5,302 nucleotides of DNA. It comes from Endomicrobium sp. GTDB lineage: Bacteria; Elusimicrobiota; Endomicrobiia; Endomicrobiales; Endomicrobiaceae. The stretch is taken from contig JAISDY010000123.1 of NCBI GenBank assembly GCA_031264425.1, forward strand, positions 1-5,302. The letters are read 5' to 3'. The position numbers were made by a program, and so were the translations under genes. This document shows, piece by piece, positions 1-5,302 of this stretch (within the stretch, counting starts at the first letter, position 1; each line of letters starts with the position of its first letter). Under the pieces are notes generated by a model. That model did no database searches, had not been told where the DNA came from, and worked only from the letters and a program-made list of their open reading frames with translations.

Positions 1-399
1 TATTTTTTAAAGGAGGTGTCTTTTTCGCAAAAAAGATGTGAAAGATTTCTGAAATCTGACACTTAAGTTTATTGGAAAGGTAAAAAGTTAAGATTTAAGA
101 GTGAAAATAAGAAAAAAGAAGGATGGTTTTCTGAGTTTTCTTACTAAATTTAAAATTGTCGTCTGAGAGATTGTTTAGAAGATGAGATTTTAGAGGAACT
201 TAATTAAAATAGATTAACTTTTTATAGACAAAAGAATTTTGTCTTTGGTGTTATAGTTTTATAAGAAGTTAAAGACAACTCAAATAGTTGCGTTTTCCAC
301 AGGGAAGCTAAACGATATGCTCAGATAAGAAAATGTTAATATGGTGTTGGACTTTCAGTTTATAAATATTATAATATTCTAGGCGATAAATAAGCGTAG
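1..399 (+). pseudogene. Decayed gene remnant, possibly a WaaY/RfaY-like LPS heptose kinase
   Basis: No intact reading frame crosses this stretch. Frame 1 (codons from position 1) nevertheless reads protein-like over about 130 codons, broken by stops at 64, 145, 151, 205, 262, 337, 391 and 397. Compared from memory with E. coli WaaY/RfaY (LPS core heptose II kinase), four landmarks occur in the right order. ERFLKS is at 40-57, and an EG pair follows about 20 codons later (118-123). KNF is at 232-240, where the family has the NF that follows the catalytic GD-P-H. REAK is at 301-312, exactly 20 codons after NF as in WaaY, with YGV at 340-348. The section between EG and NF is about 30 codons shorter than in WaaY, suggesting a deletion, and the catalytic GD is not preserved. 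The 5' end lies outside the window. The position just before LPS genes fits. The family call is an inference without an alignment; that this is a non-functional remnant is more secure than its identity. Confidence 0.42.
347..375 (+). promoter_or_regulatory. Putative sigma70-type promoter for the LPS gene cluster
   Basis: A perfect -10 box TATAAT lies at 370-375. Exactly 17 nt upstream is TTGGAC at 347-352, a partial -35 box that keeps only the TTG of TTGACA. Transcription would start near 382, giving a leader of about 65 nt before the ATG at 448. It lies inside the tail of the decayed upstream gene, so it would let the downstream cluster be transcribed independently of that remnant. AT-rich DNA produces such matches by chance, so this is a sequence-only prediction. 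Confidence 0.42.
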
Positions 400-437
400 T
401 CCTTTCTGAAAATCTATTTGAAAATTCAATTTGAATT

Positions 438-443
438 AGGTGG
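438..443 (+). promoter_or_regulatory. Ribosome binding site that sets the glycosyltransferase start
   Basis: AGGTGG, a near match to AGGAGG, ends 4 nt before the ATG at 448. The frame is open further upstream to a TTG at 418, but that codon has no comparable site. The family's N-terminal beta strand (ISAYVLTKNEE) begins right after the ATG. Both facts favour 448. Confidence 0.65.
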
Positions 444-447
444 ACAA

Positions 448-1212
448 ATGATAAATATTTCTGCTTACGTTCTGACAAAAAACGAAGAGAAACATATAAG
501 AGAATGTATAGAAAGCGTTAAGTGGGCTGACGAAATTGTAATTGTTGACGATTTCAGTACAGATTCTACTGTTGAAATATCAAAGAGTATGGGCTGTAAA
601 GTGATTCAGAACAAATTTGAATATTTCGGCAAGCAGAGAAACTTTGCTTTAACCCAATGTTCTAATGAGTGGGTTATATGTCTTGATGCTGATGAAAGGA
701 TTACTCACGAATTAAAAGAAGAAATAGAGCAAGAGCTTAAAAATACTCCAAGTGCTGACGCTTTTATCTCTCCAAGAAAGAGTAAGTTTATAAACAGATG
801 GATACTGCATTCAGGTTGGTATCCAGATTACAGGCATCCTGTTTTATTCAACAAGAATAAAATGAAATATAAAGACCAGTTGGTTCACGAAGACATTGAA
901 TACAACGGCAAAAAAGTTTATTTTAAAGGAGATATTCTTCATTACCCGTACGACAGTATAAAACAATTTGTTAAAAAGTCTGATTTTTATACCGATTTGC
1001 GTTCAAAAGAAATGTTTGAACGAGGAGAAAAGTTTAAAATTTTAAATCTCTTTGTAAATCCAAGCGTTATGTTTTTTAAAATGTATATAATAAAGAAGGG
1101 GTTTCTTGACGGTCTAACAGGGCTTATACTAGCATTGCTGTATTCATCTTTCTATACATTGATGAAGTACATAAAACTTTGGGAACTTGAAAATAAATGT
1201 TCAAATTTTTAA
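448..1212 (+). CDS. LPS core-type family 2 glycosyltransferase (WaaE/KdtX-like)
   Basis: A GT-A fold, family 2 glycosyltransferase of 254 residues, close to the usual 250-260 of the WaaE/KdtX group, which adds a sugar (glucose in the studied enterobacterial members) to the LPS inner core at the cytoplasmic face of the inner membrane. Visible features: N-terminal strand and loop with TKNEE (10-14), the nucleotide-binding VDDFSTDST (33-41), the metal-binding DxD in LDADER (79-84), GWYPDYRHPVLF (123-134), and VHE (146-148), the likely acceptor or catalytic-base region. A hydrophobic C-terminal stretch (about 199-245, with GFLDGLTG at 218-225) typical of this group probably docks on the membrane. 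The start is taken at ATG 448 rather than an in-frame TTG at 418 because of the ribosome binding site. The stop overlaps the lpxK start by 16 nt, so the two are probably translationally coupled. Family assignment is firm; the sugar and acceptor cannot be read from sequence. Confidence 0.88.
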   Translation: MINISAYVLTKNEEKHIRECIESVKWADEIVIVDDFSTDSTVEISKSMGCKVIQNKFEYFGKQRNFALTQCSNEWVICLDADERITHELKEEIEQELKNTPSADAFISPRKSKFINRWILHSGWYPDYRHPVLFNKNKMKYKDQLVHEDIEYNGKKVYFKGDILHYPYDSIKQFVKKSDFYTDLRSKEMFERGEKFKILNLFVNPSVMFFKMYIIKKGFLDGLTGLILALLYSSFYTLMKYIKLWELENKCSNF

Positions 1213-2225
1213 AAGTTGCTTTATATCCAATTTCTTTAATTTATGCCGTTTTATTAAAAGCTGACAGGAAATTTACTACTGCAAGAAAGTTATCTAAGCC
1301 TGTAATAAGCGTAGGAAATATAACTTATGGCGGTACGGGTAAAACTCCGATAGTCATAGAGTTGTTGGAGTTCCTTACGGTAAATAAATTCAAATCCACA
1401 GTCTTAACGCGAGGTTATTTAAGAAAAAATAAAATCCCAATGCTTTTGAAAAACGGTGCGTCAGATGTTTGCGCTATAGCAAGCGGTGATGAACCTCTCT
1501 TGATAGCAAAAAGCGTGCCGGAGACGATTGTTATTGTTGGTGTTGACAGGTATAACAACGCTTTAATGTTTGGCTCTGAAGCAAATCCAGACGTTTATAT
1601 TTTAGACGATGGATTTCAACATTGGAAAATAAAAAGAGATTTGGATATAGTTTGCATCAATGCGGCTAATCCTTTTGGCAACGGTATGCTTATTCCTTCT
1701 GGAATCTTGCGGGAAAAACCCAAATCGTTAAATAGGGCTGATGTTATAGTTGTTACGAATTGCGACATGGTTTCAAAAGACAATCTTAATAAACTTGAAA
1801 AAAGACTGTTTGAGTTGTCGGGAAAGGAGGCGGTTTTAACCTTTTATGGTGATTTTAAATACAAAAAAATTGATTTAAAGACAGATTTTAATGTTGAACT
1901 TTTAAAGAAATCCAAAGTTTATTCTTTAAGCGCAATAGGTTTTGCCCAAGGCTTTAAAAATTCTATAGAGAAATCCGGCATAACTTTAAAAGATAGTATA
2001 ATTTTAAGAGACCATAGCCGATACGATAACTATGGATTAAATAAGCTGATTTCCCAAAAGGAAACAGACGCTTACTTTGTCGTAACTGCTAAAGACGCGG
2101 TTAAATTACAAAATGTTGATGCTAAAACAAAAGAAAGAATTTCTGTTCTTATGATTAAGCCACAGTTTATAAAAGGAAAAGAACAATGGGAAAAAGCAAT
2201 ATTAAAGTGCCTGCAGTCTTTTTAG
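1197..2225 (+). CDS. lpxK: Tetraacyldisaccharide 4'-kinase (lipid A biosynthesis)
   Basis: Phosphorylates the 4' position of tetraacyldisaccharide-1-phosphate to give lipid IVA, the sixth step of the Raetz pathway, at the inner membrane. The 342-residue length is typical. An N-terminal hydrophobic helix (about 3-20) precedes the P-loop GNITYGGTGKTP (40-51). Further family marks are LTRGY (70-74), GDEP (97-100), DDGFQH (137-142, Walker B-like), IPSGILREKPKSLNRAD (166-182), DHSRY (272-276) and TAKDAVKL near the C-terminus. D98 in GDEP and H273 in DHSRY appear to correspond to the catalytic Asp/His pair described for Aquifex LpxK (from memory). All key residues are present, so the enzyme should be active. 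The ATG lies inside the end of the glycosyltransferase gene, and the last 40 nt also encode the start of gmhB. Its ribosome binding site is weak, which fits coupling to upstream translation. The identity is secure. Confidence 0.97.
   Translation: MFKFLKVALYPISLIYAVLLKADRKFTTARKLSKPVISVGNITYGGTGKTPIVIELLEFLTVNKFKSTVLTRGYLRKNKIPMLLKNGASDVCAIASGDEPLLIAKSVPETIVIVGVDRYNNALMFGSEANPDVYILDDGFQHWKIKRDLDIVCINAANPFGNGMLIPSGILREKPKSLNRADVIVVTNCDMVSKDNLNKLEKRLFELSGKEAVLTFYGDFKYKKIDLKTDFNVELLKKSKVYSLSAIGFAQGFKNSIEKSGITLKDSIILRDHSRYDNYGLNKLISQKETDAYFVVTAKDAVKLQNVDAKTKERISVLMIKPQFIKGKEQWEKAILKCLQSF
2173..2179 (+). promoter_or_regulatory. Ribosome binding site for gmhB inside lpxK
   Basis: AAGGAAA lies within lpxK coding sequence, with its GGA 8 nt before the ATG at 2186. 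It supports that ATG over an in-frame GTG at 2207, which is preceded only by an AT-rich stretch without a Shine-Dalgarno match. Choosing 2186 gives the unusually long 40-nt overlap with lpxK. Confidence 0.5.
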
Positions 2226-2758
2226 ATCGCGACGGTACTGTTATTTTTGACAAAAATTATTTAAGTTCGCCTAAGCAAGTAAAACTTTACTCTTATGCGG
2301 CAGATAGTATAAACAGATTGCGTGCGGTGGGTTTTAAGGTGATTATAGTTACAAATCAGTCCGGCGTTGCAAGGGGAATGTTTACCGAGCGGGATTTGCA
2401 AAAAATCCACGAAAGATTTGTATTTTTGCTTAAAAAAGCCGGAGCTGAAATAGACGCTATTTATTATTGTCCTCATATTGACGAAGATTCTTGCAATTGT
2501 AGGAAACCAAAGCCGGGAATGGTTTTGCAAGGCGCTAAAGATTTTAATATAGATCTTGAGAAATCTTATACAGTTGGCGACAGCATAAGAGATTATTTGC
2601 TTGGATACAATACTGGGGGTAAGGGTATTTTGGTTCTTACTGGGCACGGTAAAAAACAGCAGACAAAAATAGCGCAAGAAAAAATTAAACCTATGGCTGT
2701 GTGTAAAACTTTAAAAGATGCGGTTAATGTGATAATTAAAGATGCAAAGAAAAACTAA
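2186..2758 (+). CDS. gmhB: D-glycero-D-manno-heptose 1,7-bisphosphate 7-phosphatase
   Basis: A HAD-superfamily phosphatase of 190 residues, the normal size for GmhB. It removes the C7 phosphate from heptose 1,7-bisphosphate in the cytoplasm, a step towards the ADP-heptose used for the LPS inner core. Motif I is FLDRDGTV (12-19) with nucleophile D14 and general acid/base D16. Motif II is VTNQSGVARG (55-64). Motif III contains RKPKPGM (106-112). Motif IV is VGDSIRD (130-136) with D132 and D136. The zinc loop that separates GmhB from most HAD enzymes is intact: C95, H97, C103 and C105. The related histidinol phosphatase domain of HisB shares this architecture, but the LPS neighbours argue for GmhB. 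The gene starts 40 nt inside lpxK, and its last 17 nt overlap the DUF3108 gene. Nothing appears broken. Confidence 0.93.
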   Translation: MGKSNIKVPAVFLDRDGTVIFDKNYLSSPKQVKLYSYAADSINRLRAVGFKVIIVTNQSGVARGMFTERDLQKIHERFVFLLKKAGAEIDAIYYCPHIDEDSCNCRKPKPGMVLQGAKDFNIDLEKSYTVGDSIRDYLLGYNTGGKGILVLTGHGKKQQTKIAQEKIKPMAVCKTLKDAVNVIIKDAKKN

Positions 2759-3530
2759 ATTAACTATTATTCTGATAACAATGACATTTATATTATTTCC
2801 GATTTTTTGTTTTGCACAAAATAAAAAGGATACTTTTACTTGGGCAAAACTTGGCAAGTATAAACTTCCGATAAATGAAAAATTAACTTATGCCGTCAGC
2901 TGGAATTCTGTGAATTTGGGTAATGCCGAGCTTGAAACAAAAAGTTTAAAAGATATAAGCGGGAGAAAAGCGTACAACGCATCTCTACGTGTTGCAACGA
3001 ACCCTTTTTTAAGCTCTCTTCTTGATCTTAATGCGGTGCTTGAATCTTTGTTTGATGAAGAAAGCAAAGATTCGTTTGAATTTAAGTCAAAGATAAAGCA
3101 AAACGGGCAAACAAGAGAAGAATTAATTATTTTTAATCCTATTGAACAAACATATGAACTGCGAATCTCCGGAGAAGTTAAAAGAGGAACAACGGCAAGT
3201 CACACTCAAGATATTTTGACTGCGGTTTACAGCATAAGAAGTTTAGCTTTAAAGCCGGGCGATATTTATTATTTAAAAGTTCATTCTGGAGAGACGTCGT
3301 ATCCGTTGACAATTAAGGTTTTAAGAAAAGAAAAAATTAAAATAAAGCTAGGCGAGTTTAATTGTTTTGTAATAGAGCCCTCGTTGGAGGGAAATTCTAA
3401 AGAGTTGGGTTTAAGCGGTAAAATGTTGATTTGGGTCGCTGATGACAAAAGAAGGCTGCCTTGCTATTTTAAATTGAATAGCCAGATAGGATTGATAATT
3501 GCAGAATTAGAATCCGTATCTTCTTCGTGA
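2742..3530 (+). CDS. Exported DUF3108 protein of unknown function
   Basis: A 262-residue protein with a clear Sec signal peptide: basic N-terminus (QRKTK, 2-6), hydrophobic core (7-22) and probable signal peptidase I cleavage after CFA at residue 25, before QNKKD. The cysteine at 23 does not sit in a convincing lipobox, so a lipoprotein is less likely. The mature part starts with an LTYAVSWNSVNLGNAELE motif (48-65), the recognisable opening of DUF3108 (PF11306). The rest alternates short polar and hydrophobic strands, suggesting a beta-rich periplasmic domain. The family's function is not established. The ATG overlaps the end of gmhB by 17 nt, placing it in the LPS transcription unit and suggesting, without proof, a role in the envelope. 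The stop codon lies within the ribosome binding site of the next gene. Confidence 0.85.
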   Translation: MQRKTKLTIILITMTFILFPIFCFAQNKKDTFTWAKLGKYKLPINEKLTYAVSWNSVNLGNAELETKSLKDISGRKAYNASLRVATNPFLSSLLDLNAVLESLFDEESKDSFEFKSKIKQNGQTREELIIFNPIEQTYELRISGEVKRGTTASHTQDILTAVYSIRSLALKPGDIYYLKVHSGETSYPLTIKVLRKEKIKIKLGEFNCFVIEPSLEGNSKELGLSGKMLIWVADDKRRLPCYFKLNSQIGLIIAELESVSSS

Positions 3531-3534
3531 GGTG
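3529..3534 (+). promoter_or_regulatory. Ribosome binding site overlapping the DUF3108 stop codon
   Basis: GAGGTG shares its GA with the TGA stop of the DUF3108 gene (3528-3530) and ends 4 nt before a GTG start at 3539. No ATG occurs in frame before the middle of the transporter, so this site decides the GTG start. It also suggests that ribosomes finishing the upstream gene reinitiate here. Confidence 0.65.
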
Positions 3535-3538
3535 TTAA

Positions 3539-4489
3539 GTGCAAAAGAACGAAACATATAAAATTGTAAAATTTTCTGTCGTGTCAAACACAGTTTTGAC
3601 ACTGGGGAAATTTATTACGGGAATAATTACGGGTTCTATTGCAATTGTTTCCGAAGCGGTGCATTCTCTTATAGACTTGGCTGCGGCTTTGATAGCTTAT
3701 TTTGCTGTCAGGAAAGCCTCTCAACCCGCAGATAGAATCTACCAGTACGGATACGGTAAATTTGAAAATATTTCTGGCACTATTGAAGGGTTGTTAATTT
3801 TTGCAGCGGCAATTTACATAGTTTATCACGCTGTTGAAAAACTTTTGAATCCTGAGCCGTTAGGTACCCCTATAATTGGCGTTATTATAATGTTAATATC
3901 TGCCGTTGTAAATTTTTTTGTTTCTCAAAAATTGTTTGCGGTTGCGAAAGAAAACAAATCTTTAGCCGCAGAAGCCGACGCATGGCATTTAAGAACTGAC
4001 GTTTATACTTCAGTTGGAGTAATGGCGGCGCTAGTTGTGATAACCGGTGCGGAATGGCTGTTTCCAGAGTTAAATATTTATTGGGTGGATTCTTTTGCGG
4101 CTTTTATAGTTGCGGTTATGATAACAAAAGCCGCTTGGAATCTTGTAATAAAGTCAGCCAAGGATTTGTTTGATGTAAGTCTTCCTCAGAACGAAATAGC
4201 TATAGTTGAAAGTATTATAAAGTCTAACGATGATATTGCTGGTTTTCACGCTTTGAAAACTAGGGAATCCGGCAACAAGAGATTTATAGAATTCCATATA
4301 TTTGTAAATTCTCAAATGACGGTATATAGATCTCATGAGATAACGAAAGATTTAAAGGCTGGGATTTTTTCAAAACTTGAAAATGCTTCAGTCACAATAC
4401 ACGTGGAACCGTGCAATAATACGTGCGCTCTAAAATGTCAAGCGGGATGCCTTTTAAAGAAGTGCAAAATTGAGAACATAAAGAAATAA
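3539..4489 (+). CDS. Cation diffusion facilitator (probable zinc exporter) with cysteine-rich tail
   Basis: A 316-residue inner-membrane CDF-family proton/metal antiporter starting at GTG. Six hydrophobic segments lie at about 12-32, 36-57, 80-97, 112-130, 155-172 and 183-200. The transport site is HxxxD in TM2 (H42, D46, within SEAVHSLIDL) plus HxxxD in TM5 (H150, D154, within EADAWHLRTD). This His/Asp set is associated with zinc preference, whereas E. coli YiiP has Asp in place of the first His. The cytoplasmic C-terminal domain keeps metal ligands seen in YiiP: H237, H253, H266, H288, and E290 in the place of Asp. After the usual HVEP ending, the protein has a tail with C292, C296, C300, C304 and C309. 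It lies 8 nt after the DUF3108 gene, so it is probably in the same operon, although its function is not obviously linked to LPS. Family assignment is secure; metal specificity is inferred. Confidence 0.93.
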   Translation: MQKNETYKIVKFSVVSNTVLTLGKFITGIITGSIAIVSEAVHSLIDLAAALIAYFAVRKASQPADRIYQYGYGKFENISGTIEGLLIFAAAIYIVYHAVEKLLNPEPLGTPIIGVIIMLISAVVNFFVSQKLFAVAKENKSLAAEADAWHLRTDVYTSVGVMAALVVITGAEWLFPELNIYWVDSFAAFIVAVMITKAAWNLVIKSAKDLFDVSLPQNEIAIVESIIKSNDDIAGFHALKTRESGNKRFIEFHIFVNSQMTVYRSHEITKDLKAGIFSKLENASVTIHVEPCNNTCALKCQAGCLLKKCKIENIKK

Positions 4490-4562
4490 TAAGATTACCC
4501 TTATTTCCCTTGAAAATCCGTATTTTAATTGTGCGCTTTACACCAGAGTTTATAATCGGGTG

Positions 4563-4622
4563 TCTGCTTTTGTTGTCATTGTACAACAAGGTCTCAGGAA
4601 TCTGCGTTTTGTTGTAACTTGT
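4563..4622. repeat. Imperfect direct repeat with an internal inverted repeat in the CDF-tex gap
   Basis: TCTGC(G)TTTTGTTGT occurs twice, at 4563-4576 and 4601-4615, differing by one inserted G. Both copies are followed by a short diverged tail ending in TTGT (4582 and 4622). In the first copy, TTGTTGT (4570-4576) pairs with ACAACAA (4583-4589) around a 6-nt loop, and TTGTACAA at 4579-4586 is itself a perfect palindrome. No T-run follows the stem, so it is not a standard terminator. The whole gap 4490-4688 shows no convincing gene on either strand. It could be a worn dispersed palindromic repeat or a regulatory site for tex; the sequence alone does not decide. Confidence 0.4.
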
Positions 4623-4676
4623 TTTGTCTTGAAGGCGTATTGCGTTAAACACGGTTATTCTATTTATCAATTCAAT

Positions 4677-4682
4677 AAGGAG
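4677..4682 (+). promoter_or_regulatory. Strong ribosome binding site of tex
   Basis: AAGGAG, a full match to the core Shine-Dalgarno sequence, ends 6 nt before the ATG at 4689. It is the best ribosome binding site of any intact gene in the window and fixes the tex start. Confidence 0.75.
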
Positions 4683-4688
4683 CGAGCG

Positions 4689-5302
4689 ATGAGCGGAGAA
4701 AAAATAATAGATTGGATTTCGGCAGATTTAAGTTTGTCTGAAGCAGGGGTAAGAAACACGGTGGTTATGTTAAGCGATGGAGAGACTGTTCCGTTTATAT
4801 CAAGGTATAGAAAGGAAAAAACCGGAAATTTCACAGAAATTAACGTAAGAGATATTGCTGACAAACTACAATATTATATTGAACTTGAGACAAGAAAAGA
4901 GACAGTTCTTAAAAGTATTGAAGATCAAAAGAAACTTACGTCGGGACTAAAAAAACAAATTGAAGAATGTAAGGAAAAAACAAAGCTAGAAGATATTTAT
5001 CTGCCCTATAAACCTAAACGCCAGACAAAAGCCACAATTGCAAAAGCAAACGGACTTGAGCCTCTTGCTATAGAAATTATGGAGCAGAAGCTGTCTATGA
5101 AAGAGGACAGGGTAAAAGTTATAAATAAATATCTCAATCCTAAAAAAGGCATAGACACAATAGATAAGGCTGTGTCCGGCGCGATAGACATAATTGCCGA
5201 GCAGCTTTCGGACAATGCCGATATAAGAGAAATGTTGAGAAATTTTATAGCGTCTACGGGAAGCATTCGTTCAAAAGCGACAAAAGCTGCGGAAAACTTA
5301 AA
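4689..5302 (+). CDS. tex: Tex family RNA-binding/transcription accessory protein (5' part, cut by window end)
   Basis: The frame stays open from ATG 4689 to the window edge, giving 204 residues of a protein that is normally about 720-780 long. The visible part is the conserved helical N-terminal region of Tex: TVPFISRYRKEKTG (33-46), a glutamate/lysine-rich helical stretch containing LETRKETVLKSIEDQKKL (66-83), and the hallmark LEDIYLPYKPKRQTKATIAK (100-119) followed by NGLEPLA (121-127). The YqgF-like, helix-hairpin-helix and S1 RNA-binding domains expected downstream are outside the window. Tex is a conserved cytoplasmic nucleic-acid-binding protein linked to transcription and RNA metabolism. 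The 199-nt gap before it and its own strong ribosome binding site suggest a unit separate from the LPS cluster. Codon use and base composition look like those of the neighbours. The identity is secure; intactness cannot be judged from the 5' part. Confidence 0.94.
   Translation, partial: MSGEKIIDWISADLSLSEAGVRNTVVMLSDGETVPFISRYRKEKTGNFTEINVRDIADKLQYYIELETRKETVLKSIEDQKKLTSGLKKQIEECKEKTKLEDIYLPYKPKRQTKATIAKANGLEPLAIEIMEQKLSMKEDRVKVINKYLNPKKGIDTIDKAVSGAIDIIAEQLSDNADIREMLRNFIASTGSIRSKATKAAENL

Noticed and set aside
43..57. Fifteen-base palindrome AGATTTCTGAAATCT.
   Set aside because: A one-base centre cannot form a hairpin, it lies in the decayed coding frame, and short AT-rich palindromes are common; no second copy was seen.
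10..66. Near-perfect Shine-Dalgarno AAGGAGGT at 10-17, with a GTG at 16-18 or ATG at 36-38 as possible small genes.
   Set aside because: The GTG overlaps the site itself and its frame stops at 64 after 16 codons; the ATG is followed directly by TGA. The purine run also reads as lysine-glutamate codons of the decayed frame.
418..447. TTG start ten codons upstream for the glycosyltransferase.
   Set aside because: No ribosome binding site precedes it, the extra residues are not part of the family N-terminus, and AGGTGG favours ATG 448.
2261..2677. Minus-strand open frame of 138 codons opposite gmhB.
   Set aside because: It lies wholly antisense to a gene with complete GmhB motifs and shows no recognisable protein features.
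4488..4505. Hairpin AATAAG/CTTATT just after the CDF stop as a terminator.
   Set aside because: The stem is only six mostly A-T pairs, and it is followed by a short T/C stretch, not a T-run; too weak to call.
4640..4666. Possible tex promoter TTGCGT - 15 nt - TATTTA.
   Set aside because: Both boxes are poor and the spacer is short; such matches are expected by chance in this base composition.
4154..4670. Minus-strand open frames opposite the CDF end and across the gap (60 and 92 codons).
   Set aside because: The first is antisense to the conserved CDF cytoplasmic domain. The second crosses from CDF coding sequence through the gap, with no plausible protein family or ribosome binding site.
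4667..5266. Minus-strand open frames of 65 and 86 codons opposite tex.
   Set aside because: Both are antisense to strongly conserved Tex sequence; their hydrophobic look comes from the complement of Lys/Glu-rich codons.

Overview
The window is AT-rich DNA from a Gram-negative (LPS-making) bacterium. The evidence for an outer membrane is a complete lipid A 4'-kinase (lpxK), a core-type LPS glycosyltransferase, a heptose bisphosphate phosphatase (gmhB) and an exported DUF3108 protein. Strong AT bias, tightly overlapping genes and a decayed LPS gene at the left edge resemble host-associated Elusimicrobia such as Endomicrobium (termite-gut flagellate symbionts). That assignment is an inference from style, not from a marker gene.

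Layout, all on the + strand. Positions 1-399 hold no intact gene. Frame 1, however, reads as a worn-out protein that resembles, from memory, the WaaY/RfaY LPS heptose kinase family, with eight in-frame stops and an apparent internal deletion. A good sigma70-like promoter (347-375) lies in its tail. Then follow five genes with almost no space between them: WaaE/KdtX-like glycosyltransferase (448-1212), lpxK (1197-2225), gmhB (2186-2758), DUF3108 protein (2742-3530) and a cation diffusion facilitator (3539-4489). The first four overlap by 16, 40 and 17 nt; the fifth starts 8 nt after the fourth, with its ribosome binding site over the preceding stop. A 199-nt gap (4490-4688) contains short inverted and direct repeats. 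The 5' part of tex (4689 to the window edge) follows behind a strong ribosome binding site.

How the genes fit together: gmhB makes a precursor of the ADP-heptose used for the inner core, lpxK completes lipid IVA, and the glycosyltransferase probably decorates the core, so the front of the cluster is an envelope (LPS) transcription unit. The DUF3108 protein is periplasmic and of unknown role. The CDF exporter, probably for zinc, looks like a co-transcribed passenger with an unusual cysteine-rich tail. Tex is a general RNA-binding/transcription-related protein and is probably a separate unit. I see no wholly new system. The most interesting points are the decayed kinase remnant beside an intact heptose pathway gene, the CDF tail and the repeat-bearing gap before tex.
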